Shown here one piece after another: positions 1 through 9,717 of a DNA stretch of 64,000 bases. This DNA is from J054 sp965221985 (GTDB lineage Bacteria; Pseudomonadota; Gammaproteobacteria; Steroidobacterales; GCA-2729495), in assembly GCA_965221985.1 (NCBI GenBank), contig OZ244928.1, forward strand, positions 744,001 through 808,000, in the 5' to 3' direction. Position numbers and translations under genes: made by a program. The notes beneath the pieces were generated by a model that was given only the letters and a program-made list of their open reading frames with translations, was not told where the DNA came from and made no database searches. The first letter of the stretch is position 1, and every line of letters begins with the position of its first letter.

Positions 1-1395
1 TTTTTCGGCGAAGCGTTCGGCGAGATCGCGCATAGCTTCGTCTAGTTGCAGGGTGCTTTCAACGAGGCCGGGGATTTCGATTAAACGCTGTACCAGGCCG
101 CGTTCACGATCTTCGTCCATGTTGTGATGTTTGCCCAGGGCAATGACCAGCATGGATAAGGCGGCCAGTTGTGTCGTGAATGCCTTGGTTGATGCAACGC
201 CGATTTCCGGGCCGGCCCGGGTCAGCATGACCAGATCGGATTCGCGTACTAGCGAACTTTCGGGCACGTTGCAGATGGCCAAAGTCGAGAGATAGCCGGT
301 TTCTTTGGCCAGGCGCAGCGCGGCCAAGGTGTCGGCGGTCTCGCCGGATTGAGAAATGGTAACGAACAGAGTGTTTTCTTGAACCACCGGGTCGCGGTAG
401 CGGTATTCGCTGGCGATATCGACACTGCAAGGTACCCGACAGATCTGCTCGATGAAGTAACTGGCCACCGTGCCCGCGTGGAAACTAGTGCCACAAGCAA
501 CGATTTGCACCGCGCGTGTTTGCTTGAAAACTTGCGAAGCTTCGGGGCCGAAGGCTGCGTCTAATAACTTTCCATTCGCCACACGCTCTTCTAGGGTCTG
601 CGCCACAGAGCGCGCTTGCTCATGAATTTCTTTGAGCATGAAGTGGCGGTACTGGCCTTTGTCAGCCGCATCGGCGGAAAGTTCACTTTCTTGAACGGGT
701 CGATTGACGGCCTGACCATCGGCATCGATAACGCGAATGTCCGTGGTGCTGACTTCTGCAAAATCGCCTTCTTCCAGAAAAATAAACTCGCGGGTTACCG
801 GCAGCAGGGCGGCAACATCGGAGCCAACAAAGTTTTCGCCGATGCCAACACCAATTACTACGGGGCAGCCGGCACGGGCAAGAATTAATTTATCGGGTTC
901 ATCGGCGGACATGACCACCAAGGCATAAGCCCCTTCGAGATCCCCCACTGTGCTGCGTACAGCTTCACTTAGATCTTGTCCTGATCTTTGGTAGTGATGA
1001 ATGCGGTGAACTATGACTTCGGTGTCCGTTTCGGTATCGAACTGATAACCATCGGCCACGAGTTCCGCGCGCAAGCTTTCATGATTTTCGATAATACCGT
1101 TGTGCACGATGGCCAGATGATCACCCGACACATGGGGATGAGCATTGTCTTCGCTGGGCACACCATGTGTCGCCCAGCGAGTATGAGCGATGCCAATGCG
1201 TCCGCGTAAGGGCGCATCGTCCAGGGCGGCCTGCAATTGGGCGACTTTACCGAGGCGACGACGCCTATCTAGTTGTCCGTCATTGACGGTGGCAACGCCG
1301 GCCGAATCATAGCCGCGATATTCCAAGCGCCGGAGACCCTCGACGAGAATGGGTACGACGTTTCGCTCAGCTACGGCACCTACGATTCCACACAT
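1..1395 (-). CDS. glmS: glutamine--fructose-6-phosphate aminotransferase GlmS (3' end outside window)
   Basis: GlmS makes glucosamine-6-phosphate from fructose-6-phosphate and glutamine, the first step towards UDP-GlcNAc for peptidoglycan and LPS. The start ATG at 1395 is followed at once by TGT, so the mature enzyme begins with the catalytic N-terminal cysteine (M-CGIVGAV), and RRLEYRGYDSAG follows as in the family. The frame is open to base 1, giving 465 codons of a usual ~609, so the second sugar-isomerase (SIS) domain is cut by the window edge; the last visible residues (ESTLQLDEAMRDLAERFAEK) match the linker entering it. It lies 117 bp downstream of glmU on the same strand, the usual glmUS pairing. 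Confidence 0.97.
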   Translation of the reverse strand, partial: MCGIVGAVAERNVVPILVEGLRRLEYRGYDSAGVATVNDGQLDRRRRLGKVAQLQAALDDAPLRGRIGIAHTRWATHGVPSEDNAHPHVSGDHLAIVHNGIIENHESLRAELVADGYQFDTETDTEVIVHRIHHYQRSGQDLSEAVRSTVGDLEGAYALVVMSADEPDKLILARAGCPVVIGVGIGENFVGSDVAALLPVTREFIFLEEGDFAEVSTTDIRVIDADGQAVNRPVQESELSADAADKGQYRHFMLKEIHEQARSVAQTLEERVANGKLLDAAFGPEASQVFKQTRAVQIVACGTSFHAGTVASYFIEQICRVPCSVDIASEYRYRDPVVQENTLFVTISQSGETADTLAALRLAKETGYLSTLAICNVPESSLVRESDLVMLTRAGPEIGVASTKAFTTQLAALSMLVIALGKHHNMDEDRERGLVQRLIEIPGLVESTLQLDEAMRDLAERFAEK

Positions 1396-1512
1396 TGCTT
1401 ACTACTCTGTTTGATCCCGGGCGCCTATTTCGCGCCGGCGGTATTCTTTCTATTTTGACTTAAGCACCGCTAGATCGGCGGGAACGACATCCCACTTTCC
1501 GCGGCTATCCTA

Positions 1513-2877
1513 CTATGTTTTTTTCACGGGCCGCTGCCAGCCCCGGATAGTCTGTTGTTTGCTGCGCGCCACGGTGAGCTCCTCCGCTGGCACGCTCTTG
1601 CTGACGGTGGAGCCCGCGCCAATCGTGGCACCTGGACCCACTTCGATGGGTGCGACCAGCTCTACGCCGGAACCGATGAAAGCACGATCGCCGATAATGG
1701 TCGGGTGCTTGTTCGCGCCGTCGTAGTTACAAGTAATGGTGCCGGCGCCCACGTTAACCAATTCGCCGATGGTGGTATCACCGACGTAGCTTAGGTGGTT
1801 AACCTTGCTGCCCTTACCCACCTGGGTTTTTTTCAGTTCCACAAAATTGCCCAGCTTGGCCCGCTCGGCTAACTCAACCCCAGGGCGCAGCCGGGCATAG
1901 GGACCGACTTCGCAATTTTGGCCCATGTTGGCCAGCTCGATGACGCAATTGGGATGGATTTGAGTGCCGGCACCGATCACCGAATCGCGAATAACTGTGT
2001 TGGGACCAATACGCACACCATCACCCAGCTCGACCTCGCCTTCGAAAATTGCATTGACGTCGATCACAACATCGCGGCCACATTTCAAACTGCCGCGTAC
2101 ATCGATCCGCGCCGGATCGATGAGGGTGACACCAGAATCCAGCAACTCGTCTGCCACGCGTTGTCGATAGAGTGTTTCGGTACGCGCCAACTGGCGCTTG
2201 TCGTTAATACCCAAAACTTCTTCCGCCTCCGGCGCGCATAAACTGCCAATGCTTTGCCCATCTTTTGCCGCCAGGCCCACAACATCGGTGAGATAAAACT
2301 CGCCTTGCGCATTGTCTGCTTTGACTTGCTCTAACCACTGCGACAACAAACCCGCGGGACAGGCGATTAGTCCGGTATTAATTTCGTCAATGGCTTGTTG
2401 CTCGACCGTGGCGTCGCGTTGCTCGACAATGCCAATCATGGCACCGCCCTCGTCACGCAGAATTCGACCATAGCCCGTGGGGTCATCCACGGTCGCGGTG
2501 AGTACCGCTAAATGTTTTCCCTGGGTGGCGGCGAGCAAATCGCGCAACAAGGGCGCGCGGACTAAGGGCACGTCACCACAAAGTATCAGCACGGTTTGAT
2601 GGGCGGGCACGGCGGGTAATGCTTGTTGTACCGCATGACCCGTGCCCATACGTTCGGCTTGCAGGGCCCATTGAATAGGCCGGTCTGCGCAATGCGCTTG
2701 CACCGCTTCGCCACCGTGACCGTAAACCACGTGGATGGATTCTGGTTGTAGTTCGGCGGCCGTATCTAGAACGCGCTCAAGTAGCGTGCTCCCGGCCAGC
2801 GGCTGCAGAACTTTCGGCAGGTCCGAGCGCATGCGCTTGCCTTCGCCGGCAGCCAAAATGATGACGCTAAAATTCAT
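1513..2877 (-). CDS. glmU: bifunctional UDP-GlcNAc pyrophosphorylase / glucosamine-1-phosphate acetyltransferase GlmU
   Basis: GlmU acetylates glucosamine-1-phosphate and then couples it to UTP to give UDP-GlcNAc in the cytoplasm. The 454-residue length is full for the family. The N-terminal nucleotidyltransferase signature LAAGEGKRMRSDLPKV lies near residues 9-24 and LILCGDVPL near 97-105. The C-terminal half is a left-handed beta-helix of hexapeptide repeats (VNVGAGTITCNYDGANKH is the acetyltransferase region). It is upstream of glmS on the same strand, so both steps of UDP-GlcNAc synthesis after fructose-6-phosphate sit together; a ~190-bp gap separates it from atpC. Confidence 0.97.
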   Translation of the reverse strand: MNFSVIILAAGEGKRMRSDLPKVLQPLAGSTLLERVLDTAAELQPESIHVVYGHGGEAVQAHCADRPIQWALQAERMGTGHAVQQALPAVPAHQTVLILCGDVPLVRAPLLRDLLAATQGKHLAVLTATVDDPTGYGRILRDEGGAMIGIVEQRDATVEQQAIDEINTGLIACPAGLLSQWLEQVKADNAQGEFYLTDVVGLAAKDGQSIGSLCAPEAEEVLGINDKRQLARTETLYRQRVADELLDSGVTLIDPARIDVRGSLKCGRDVVIDVNAIFEGEVELGDGVRIGPNTVIRDSVIGAGTQIHPNCVIELANMGQNCEVGPYARLRPGVELAERAKLGNFVELKKTQVGKGSKVNHLSYVGDTTIGELVNVGAGTITCNYDGANKHPTIIGDRAFIGSGVELVAPIEVGPGATIGAGSTVSKSVPAEELTVARSKQQTIRGWQRPVKKT

Positions 2878-3068
2878 GCGGGGCGGTCGCTCCGTTTCCT
2901 GAGGCGCTACTTTAGCCGCTGGCGGGGATCATGTCTGCGAATCGGTGCACAGGGTTGGATTGTCCCGAAATCCGCGACTATCAGAAGCCCCGAGGGCCTT
3001 GAAAACCAAGGCATTCGAGCAATGCTATCTCCGTATCGCCGTCTGCGGCGGCGCTGGAACTGTCAGCG

Positions 3069-3488
3069 CTAGCGCCGACCCTTGAGTTTTTGAGCGGCCT
3101 GGTAGCGGGCGGCGGCTTCCACCAGCTGCTGCTGGGCATGGGCTAAATCTTCCTTGCCCTCGGCGTGCTTCATGGCCTCTTCGGCTTCTTGGCGCGCCTT
3201 CATGGCGGCCTCTTCGTCAAGCTGGTCTGCATGTAGAGCGGAATCCGCCAGGATCGTAATCAAATGTGGCTGGACTTCCAGTATGCCGCCGGTGACGTAG
3301 ATAAAAACCTCATCGCTTTCATCGGGCACTTTCACCCGCACTTCACCGGGGCGCAGATCCGTCAACAAGGGTGCATGGCGCGGCGCGATACCCACATCAC
3401 CCATTTTCGCGGGCGCAATGACCATCTCGGCGGTGCCGGAGAAGATCGCGCCCTCGGCGCTAACGATGTCGACCTGGATGGTGCTCAT
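3069..3488 (-). CDS. atpC: F1Fo ATP synthase epsilon subunit
   Basis: Epsilon is part of the central stalk of F1 and inhibits ATP hydrolysis through its C-terminal helices. The 139-residue protein has the N-terminal beta-sandwich (VDIVSAEGAIFSG, PLLTDLRPGEVRV, YVTGGILEVQP) and a charged, alanine-rich helical hairpin from about residue 90 to the end. It is the last gene of the atpIBEFHAGDC operon, 33 bp after atpD. Confidence 0.96.
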   Translation of the reverse strand: MSTIQVDIVSAEGAIFSGTAEMVIAPAKMGDVGIAPRHAPLLTDLRPGEVRVKVPDESDEVFIYVTGGILEVQPHLITILADSALHADQLDEEAAMKARQEAEEAMKHAEGKEDLAHAQQQLVEAAARYQAAQKLKGRR

Positions 3489-3521
3489 TGGCGTTACGTT
3501 TATTCCGCGACGATCAGCTAA

Positions 3522-4898
3522 TTAAAGTGTCTTGGCTCTTTCAACGGCTTCGTCGATGCCGCCAACCATGTAGAAAGCTTGCTCCGGCAGGTGGTCGTAT
3601 TCGCCGGCCACAATGCCTTTAAAGCCACGAATGGTTTCCGCCAAGGAAACATACTTGCCTGGTGCACCGGTAAAGGTTTCCGCCACCGTGAAGGGCTGGG
3701 ACAAGAAGCGCTGGATCTTGCGCGCTCTTTGCACGGCCAATTTGTCGTCTTCCGACAACTCATCCATGCCAAGAATCGCGATGATGTCTTGTAGCTCTTT
3801 ATAGCGCTGCAGAACTGACTGCACGGCGCGGGCTGTTTCGTAGTGATCTGCACCGATCACATTGGGATCAAGCAAGCGGCTAGTGGAGTCCAAAGGATCC
3901 ACCGCGGGATAAATACCCAGCTCGGCGATTTGCCGTGACAACACCAAGGTTGCATCCAAGTGAGCAAAGGTGGTGGCCGGCGAGGGGTCGGTCAAGTCAT
4001 CCGCGGGCACGTAAACCGCTTGGAAAGAGGTGATCGAACCGGTCTTGGTCGAGGTAATGCGTTCTTGCAGCACGCCCATTTCTTCGGCCAAGGTCGGCTG
4101 ATAGCCCACGGCCGATGGCATACGGCCAAGCAATGCCGACACCTCGGTGCCCGCCAGGGTGTAGCGATAAATGTTATCGATGAACATCAACACGTCGCGG
4201 CCTTCGTCACGAAAGTTTTCCGCGATGGTCAAACCGGTTAATGCAACACGCAGGCGGTTACCCGGGGGCTCATTCATCTGGCCGTAGACCAGGGCCACTT
4301 TGTCGATGACGCCACTTTCCGTCATCTCGTGGTAGAAGTCGTTACCTTCACGAGTTCGTTCACCAACGCCCGCAAACACAGAGTAACCACCATGTTCTTT
4401 GGCGATGTTGTTGATGAGTTCCATCAAGGTCACGGTCTTGCCCACACCCGCGCCGCCGAACAAACCAATCTTGCCGCCTTTGGCAATGGGCATGATCATG
4501 TCGATGACCTTAATACCGGTTTCGAACAACTCCGTGCTCGCCGCTTGGTCTTCGTAGCTGGGTGCTTCGCGATGAATGGGTAGGCGTTGCTGTTCGCCGA
4601 TGTCACCCGCCTCATCGATGGGATTACCCAAGACGTCCATGATTCGCCCCAAGGTTTCGGTGCCCACGGGCACTTTGATGGGGTTACCGGTATTCACCAC
4701 GGGCAAACCGCGTTTCAGGCCTTCACTGGAGCCCATGGCAATGGCCCGCACCACACCATCGCCGAGCTGCTGCTGGACCTCTAGGGTCAAGTCCTGCGAA
4801 TCAATGCGCAGCGCATCGTAGACATTGGGGATGGACTCGCGGGGAAACTCAACGTCCACCACCGCGCCGATTACTTGTACGACTTTGCCACCACTCAT
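3522..4898 (-). CDS. atpD: F1Fo ATP synthase beta subunit
   Basis: Beta carries the catalytic nucleotide site of F1. The Walker A loop GGAGVGKT is near residue 148, GERTREGND near 180 and the DELSEDD stretch (DELSEED loop that contacts gamma/epsilon) near 380. At 458 residues it is full length. It is the eighth gene of the operon, between atpG and atpC. Nothing is unusual. Confidence 0.98.
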   Translation of the reverse strand: MSGGKVVQVIGAVVDVEFPRESIPNVYDALRIDSQDLTLEVQQQLGDGVVRAIAMGSSEGLKRGLPVVNTGNPIKVPVGTETLGRIMDVLGNPIDEAGDIGEQQRLPIHREAPSYEDQAASTELFETGIKVIDMIMPIAKGGKIGLFGGAGVGKTVTLMELINNIAKEHGGYSVFAGVGERTREGNDFYHEMTESGVIDKVALVYGQMNEPPGNRLRVALTGLTIAENFRDEGRDVLMFIDNIYRYTLAGTEVSALLGRMPSAVGYQPTLAEEMGVLQERITSTKTGSITSFQAVYVPADDLTDPSPATTFAHLDATLVLSRQIAELGIYPAVDPLDSTSRLLDPNVIGADHYETARAVQSVLQRYKELQDIIAILGMDELSEDDKLAVQRARKIQRFLSQPFTVAETFTGAPGKYVSLAETIRGFKGIVAGEYDHLPEQAFYMVGGIDEAVERAKTL

Positions 4899-4967
4899 TG
4901 CTCTCTAACCTCTGTTCGGTTTCGCGGTCTTTACCGCCCCTACTTGAATTCTCTCGTGCCCAGCAGT

Positions 4968-5831
4968 CTAGGAGACGGCCGCGGCACCACTAACAATCTC
5001 CGACAGCTCTTGTGTAATGGCCGCCTGGCGTGCTTTGTTGTAGTCCAATTGCAGACGATCGATCATCTTGCCTGCGTTATCCGTGGCGGCCTTCATGGCA
5101 ACCATCTTGGCGGCCATTTCGCTGGCCACATTCTCCACCGCGCCGCGATAAACCTGCGACTCGATGTAGCGCATCAACACGCTATCTAAAAGCTCAGAAG
5201 CATCGGGCTCGTATAGATAATCCCAGTGCTCAGACAATTCTTCCTTGTCCATGGGCTCCACTGGTAACAGCGTGTTGGTGTGTGGAGACTGGGTCATGGT
5301 GTTCACAAACTCGTTATGCACCAAGAACACGCGGTCGATACGGCCCTCTCTATAGGCATCTAACATGATGTTGATGGCGCCCAACAAATCGGCCACGCGG
5401 GGATCTTCGCCCAAGTGCGTGGTCGCGCCCACGACATTCACATCTAGCCGGCGAAAGAATTGCACACCCTTCGCACCGATCAAACAAATATCGGCTTCAA
5501 CGTCTTTATCTTTCCACTCGCGCAGATCGGCAATTAAACGCCGGAACAAATTGACGTTTAGACCACCGCACAATCCGCGATCCGTGGTAATGACGATATA
5601 GCCAACCCGCTTCACCGGGCGCTCGACTAAGAACGGATGTTTATAGTCTGGATTCGCTTGGAACAGGTGACTAATCACTGTGCGAATCTTGTCCGCATAA
5701 GGCTGCGCGGCCGCCATGCGTTCTTTGGTACGACGCATCTTGCTGGCCGCCACCATCTCCATGGCGGCCGTGATCTTTTGCGTGTTCTTTACACTGCCGA
5801 TCTTGGTGCGAATTTCTTTGGCGCCGGCCAT
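4968..5831 (-). CDS. atpG: F1Fo ATP synthase gamma subunit
   Basis: Gamma is the rotating central shaft of F1. The N-terminal helix MAGAKEIRTKIGSVKNTQKI and the segment ITTDRGLCGGLN are family hallmarks, and the C-terminal helix (residues ~235-285) contains the conserved MKAATDNAGKMI segment. Length 287 is normal. It sits 29 bp after atpA and 69 bp before atpD in the same operon. Confidence 0.97.
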   Translation of the reverse strand: MAGAKEIRTKIGSVKNTQKITAAMEMVAASKMRRTKERMAAAQPYADKIRTVISHLFQANPDYKHPFLVERPVKRVGYIVITTDRGLCGGLNVNLFRRLIADLREWKDKDVEADICLIGAKGVQFFRRLDVNVVGATTHLGEDPRVADLLGAINIMLDAYREGRIDRVFLVHNEFVNTMTQSPHTNTLLPVEPMDKEELSEHWDYLYEPDASELLDSVLMRYIESQVYRGAVENVASEMAAKMVAMKAATDNAGKMIDRLQLDYNKARQAAITQELSEIVSGAAAVS

Positions 5832-5860
5832 GAATTAATTCCTTAAGCGTTGACTACAGC

Positions 5861-7402
5861 TTAGTAAGCGCCGGTGCTCTTAAAGTCTTCGGCAATCTTG
5901 GTCAAGCTGGCGGCAATATCGTCGTCGAAATCACCCGAGTTGCTGATCTGATCGATCACATCACCAAACTTGTCTGTAGCATGGGAATGCAGGGCTGCTT
6001 CGAAATCAACAACCTTTTCCACCGGCACATCGTCCAAGAAACCTTCATTGGCCGCATGCAGCGACAAAGCCATCATGCCCACGGACAGGGGCGCATACTG
6101 CTTCTGCTTCATCAGTTCTGTCACGCGCTGACCCCGTTCGAGCTGCTTACGTGTGGCTTCATCCAAGTCGGAAGCGAACTGAGCAAAGGCTGCGAGCTCA
6201 CGATATTGGGCCAGGGCCAGGCGGACACCGCCGCCGAGTTTTTTAATGATCTTGGTTTGGGCAGCACCACCTACGCGTGATACCGAAAGGCCCGCGTTAA
6301 TAGCCGGGCGAATGCCCGCATTAAACAAATCCGTCTCGAGAAAGATTTGTCCATCGGTAATGGAAATCACGTTGGTGGGCACGAAGGCCGACACGTCGCC
6401 CGCTTGGGTCTCAATAATAGGCAAGGCGGTCAATGAACCGGTCTTACCTTTGACCTTACCGTTGGTGGTCTTCTCGATGTATTCCTCGTTGACACGCGCA
6501 GCGCGTTCCAGCAGACGTGAATGCAGGTAGAACACGTCGCCGGGATAAGCTTCGCGGCCCGGTGGACGACGCAGCAACAGCGAGACTTGGCGATAGGCCC
6601 AGGCCTGCTTGGTGAGATCGTCGTAAATGATGAGCGCATCTTCGCCTTTATCGCGGAAGTATTCGCCCATGGCGCAACCCGAATAAGGCGCGATGTATTG
6701 CATGGCCGCGGATTCAGCAGCAGCAGCGGCAACCACAATGGTGTGTTCCATGGCGCCGTGTTCTTCTAGCTTACGCACCACGTTGGCAATGGACGAGTTT
6801 TTCTGGCCCACAGCAACGTAGATACATTTAACGCCGGTGCCCTTTTGATTGATGATGGTATCGATGGCCACGGCGGTCTTACCCGTTTGCCGGTCACCAA
6901 TAATCAATTCGCGCTGGCCGCGGCCAATGGGCACCATGGCGTCGATAGCTTTTAGACCAGTTTGCACCGGCTGATCCACCGACTTACGCGTGATCACACC
7001 AGGGGCGACTTTTTCAATGGGCGAAGATTCATTGGTATCAATGGGGCCCTTGCCGTCGATGGGTGCACCCAAGGAATCCACAACGCGGCCTAGCAAGGCC
7101 TCACCCACGGGTACCTCAAGAATGCGGCCGGTGGTCTTCACGGTATCGCCTTCAGAGATGTGCTTGTAGTCACCCAGAACCACGGCACCCACGGAGTCTT
7201 GCTCGAGGTTCAGCGCCAGGCCGAAAGAGTTACCGGGGAACTCGAGCATTTCACCGTATTGCGCGGCGTTTAAGCCGTGAATACGCGTGATGCCGTCGGT
7301 TACCGCGATGACGGTACCCACATCGCGAGCTTCCGCCGCACTTTCGAAGTTCTTGATGCGGTCTTTCAGCAGCTCACTGATTTCAGACGCCTTGAGTGCC
7401 AT
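5861..7402 (-). CDS. atpA: F1Fo ATP synthase alpha subunit
   Basis: Alpha forms the non-catalytic sites of the F1 hexamer. The P-loop GDRQTGKT is near residue 170, and VGQKNSSIANVVRKLE and PGREAYPGDVFYLHSRLLER follow as in the family. The 513-residue length is the norm. The gene starts 12 bp after the atpH stop, typical of translational coupling inside this operon. Confidence 0.98.
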   Translation of the reverse strand: MALKASEISELLKDRIKNFESAAEARDVGTVIAVTDGITRIHGLNAAQYGEMLEFPGNSFGLALNLEQDSVGAVVLGDYKHISEGDTVKTTGRILEVPVGEALLGRVVDSLGAPIDGKGPIDTNESSPIEKVAPGVITRKSVDQPVQTGLKAIDAMVPIGRGQRELIIGDRQTGKTAVAIDTIINQKGTGVKCIYVAVGQKNSSIANVVRKLEEHGAMEHTIVVAAAAAESAAMQYIAPYSGCAMGEYFRDKGEDALIIYDDLTKQAWAYRQVSLLLRRPPGREAYPGDVFYLHSRLLERAARVNEEYIEKTTNGKVKGKTGSLTALPIIETQAGDVSAFVPTNVISITDGQIFLETDLFNAGIRPAINAGLSVSRVGGAAQTKIIKKLGGGVRLALAQYRELAAFAQFASDLDEATRKQLERGQRVTELMKQKQYAPLSVGMMALSLHAANEGFLDDVPVEKVVDFEAALHSHATDKFGDVIDQISNSGDFDDDIAASLTKIAEDFKSTGAY

Positions 7403-7414
7403 GTCTATTTCCTC

Positions 7415-7972
7415 TTAGTGAACCAATACGCTGGCTAGTTTTTCCAGCCGAGTACGCACCGATCCGTCAATCACATGATCTTCTGCCTGCAGGCGTGCGC
7501 CGCCGAGCAGGTTTTCATCCAGTACAAAATTGAGACGCACATCACGACCGAAGCGCTGCTTGAGCGCGGCGGCCATGCGGGCCTGTTGGGCCTCGTCCAC
7601 GGGTGTGGCGGCCGTCAAAGTGACGTCCACAGTGTTCTCGACTTCGGCGCGAAGTTTTTCGAACGCCGTCGCGATATCGGGCAAAGCAGAGAAACGACTA
7701 TTTTCCGCCAGTAGGCGAATAAAATTCCGCCCTTCATTGGCCGCAGCCACGATGGCCGCCTGCGAATCTTCGCGGCATACGCTGGTCAACACATCCACGA
7801 TGCGCCCCGTATCCAATCCGGGAATGTCTAGCAAATCCGCCAGCTGATCAGTGGCAACTGCAGCACCCGCCGTATTCAGCAAAGCCGACCAGGCACGAAA
7901 ATTTCCGCTTTCCTGAGCCAATTCGAAAACGGCTTGGGCGTAGGGGCGGGCGATTGCTTCGTTTTGAGCCAT
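7415..7972 (-). CDS. atpH: F1Fo ATP synthase delta subunit
   Basis: Delta (OSCP homologue) joins the peripheral stalk to the top of F1. The 185-residue protein starts with the family pattern IARPYAQAVFELA and ends with the conserved block GGARLQAEDHVIDGSVRTRLEKL. It is a few residues longer than the usual ~178. It lies between atpF and atpA in the operon. Confidence 0.95.
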   Translation of the reverse strand: MAQNEAIARPYAQAVFELAQESGNFRAWSALLNTAGAAVATDQLADLLDIPGLDTGRIVDVLTSVCREDSQAAIVAAANEGRNFIRLLAENSRFSALPDIATAFEKLRAEVENTVDVTLTAATPVDEAQQARMAAALKQRFGRDVRLNFVLDENLLGGARLQAEDHVIDGSVRTRLEKLASVLVH

Positions 7973-7986
7973 GGTTTCCTGGGACC

Positions 7987-8457
7987 TTAGATTTCCGTAG
8001 CCAGCTTGTCGAGCAAATCACGATGCGCGTTGGCATCGATTTCCCGGGCGAGAATTCTTTCGGCTCCCGACACCGCGATAGATGCGACCTGGCCACGCAA
8101 CTCGTCGCGCGCTCGATTCACTTCCTGCTCTACCTCGGCTTGGGCCGAGGCCAGAATGCGGTCGCGTTCTTGCGTCGCACCCGCGCGTGCTTCGTCCACA
8201 ATACCGTTGGCCCGCTGGTTTGCCTGGTCAATAATTTGCCGTGCTTGAGTGCGCGCCTCATCCGTCAAACCCGCGATGGTGACCTGCGCCTCTTCTAAGG
8301 AGCGTGCGCCCTTTTCCGCGGCCGCTAAGCCATCAGCGATTTTCGTCTGCCGCTCCTCGATGATTTCGAGGATCAGCGGCCACACGAATTTCATGCAGAA
8401 CCACACGAACACGATCATCGCAATGGTTTGGCCTATCAGGGTGAGATTTATATCCAC
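7987..8457 (-). CDS. atpF: F1Fo ATP synthase b subunit
   Basis: Subunit b is the peripheral stalk of Fo. One N-terminal membrane segment (LIGQTIAMIVFVWFCMKFVW, residues ~7-26) is followed by a long charged coiled coil rich in Ala, Glu, Arg and Gln. Length 156 equals the Escherichia coli protein. The start is GTG, preceded by GGAG at a seven-base spacing. Confidence 0.96.
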   Translation of the reverse strand: MDINLTLIGQTIAMIVFVWFCMKFVWPLILEIIEERQTKIADGLAAAEKGARSLEEAQVTIAGLTDEARTQARQIIDQANQRANGIVDEARAGATQERDRILASAQAEVEQEVNRARDELRGQVASIAVSGAERILAREIDANAHRDLLDKLATEI

Positions 8458-8554
8458 CGTGCTTCTCCGTTCTCGCTAGCTGCGACCTATATCAAGAAAG
8501 CCAAAATCGCTTGTTAAACAGCGAGCAGCTTGCTTGGCCGCAGCCAGTCGTTCA

Positions 8555-8833
8555 TTAGCCACCAACAGATTGGATAGCCGTTTGCAGCTGACCGACGAAA
8601 GGATTCGCGAAAGCGAAGAACAACGCGATACCCACACCGATCATGGCCACGGCGTCGAGCAAGGCGACGACCAGGAACATTTTCGTTTGCAACATCGGTG
8701 CTAATTCCGGCTGCCGTGCGCAACCTTCCAAAAAGCGACCACCCAGCAAGCCCATGCCGATGCCAACGCCCAGGGCGCCTAGACCGATCAGGATCGCCAC
8801 GGCGATTGCGGTAAAGCCAATTACAGTTTCCAT
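8555..8833 (-). CDS. atpE: F1Fo ATP synthase c subunit
   Basis: Subunit c forms the rotor ring of Fo. Two hydrophobic helices flank a polar loop RQPEL; the first is glycine-rich (GLGALGVGIGMGLLGG) and the second carries the essential carboxylate Asp60 in LLDAVAMIGVG. The residues that mark Na+-binding rings are absent, so proton coupling is inferred. I place the start at the ATG (8833), which has GGAG six bases upstream; an adjacent in-frame GTG at 8836 is too close to that site. 92 residues. Confidence 0.96.
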   Translation of the reverse strand: METVIGFTAIAVAILIGLGALGVGIGMGLLGGRFLEGCARQPELAPMLQTKMFLVVALLDAVAMIGVGIALFFAFANPFVGQLQTAIQSVGG

Positions 8834-8869
8834 CACTTGCTCCTAAACAAGATGCGTCGCTAGAAAAAA

Positions 8870-9712
8870 TCAGTGGGTCTCGTGGGCCTGACTCAGATAC
8901 ACGATGGTCAACATCATGAAAATGTAAGCCTGCAGAGTAACCACCAAAATATGAAACACCGCCCAACCAAAATGCAGTGGTAGCTGCCAGAGACCGAGCA
9001 GGGCTATCAAAATAAACATCAGTTCGCCGGCATACATGTTGCCGAACAAACGTAAAGACAATGACAAGGGCTTGGCCAGTAGAGCCACGCTTTCAAGAAT
9101 AAAGTTGAAGATCATGACCAAGGGCCACAATAGCTTGGGCACGCCCAGATCTTTGGGATTCAGTGGGTTCATCATCAGCTCGCCCACGAAGAAGCCACCG
9201 ATACCCTTGTTCTTGATGCTATAGAAAAGGATCAAGATGAAAACCGAAATGGACATACCGAAGGTAATGTTCAGGTCCGTCGAAGGCACGACCTTGAGGT
9301 ACTCAATGCCGACGGCATGGGCAGCCGTGGGCAGCCAATCCACGGGAATCAAATCCATCAGATTCATCAAGAAAACCCAACAGACGATGGTCAAGGCCAA
9401 GGGCGCGATGAGTTTGCTCTTACCGTGAAAGGTATCCCGGACACTGGTGTCGACAAAGTCGACGATGGTTTCCACCATGGACTGTAGACGGCTAGGATTG
9501 TCTAGGGTGGCGTTTTTCGCCACGCGCCAAAACAGAAAAGCGAAGATAGAACCGAGCAACACGGTGAAGAACATGGAATCGACATTGATCGCCATGAAAT
9601 TCCCGGCGCAGTCATTCCAAACCCAGCCTGTATCCGTCTTACACACTTGCAAGTTCTGCAAATGATGCTGGATATATTCGCTGGCAGTTTTCTCGGTACC
9701 TTCAGAAGCCAT
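8870..9712 (-). CDS. atpB: F1Fo ATP synthase a subunit
   Basis: Subunit a provides the proton half-channels next to the c-ring. The 280-residue protein has five to six hydrophobic segments; the conserved block SLSLRLFGNMYAGELMF near residue 220 holds the essential arginine, and LQAYIFMMLTIVYLSQA closes the protein. It starts six bases after the atpI stop. Confidence 0.97.
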   Translation of the reverse strand: MASEGTEKTASEYIQHHLQNLQVCKTDTGWVWNDCAGNFMAINVDSMFFTVLLGSIFAFLFWRVAKNATLDNPSRLQSMVETIVDFVDTSVRDTFHGKSKLIAPLALTIVCWVFLMNLMDLIPVDWLPTAAHAVGIEYLKVVPSTDLNITFGMSISVFILILFYSIKNKGIGGFFVGELMMNPLNPKDLGVPKLLWPLVMIFNFILESVALLAKPLSLSLRLFGNMYAGELMFILIALLGLWQLPLHFGWAVFHILVVTLQAYIFMMLTIVYLSQAHETH

Positions 9713-9717
9713 ATTTC

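Noticed and set aside
1396..1512. glmS ribozyme or riboswitch in the glmU-glmS gap
   Set aside because: 117 bp is too short for the ribozyme, which is known from Firmicutes, and no matching core is seen.
2996..3012. Terminator after atpC (six-base stem GCCTTG/CAAGGC)
   Set aside because: No T-run follows on the minus strand; stem is short.
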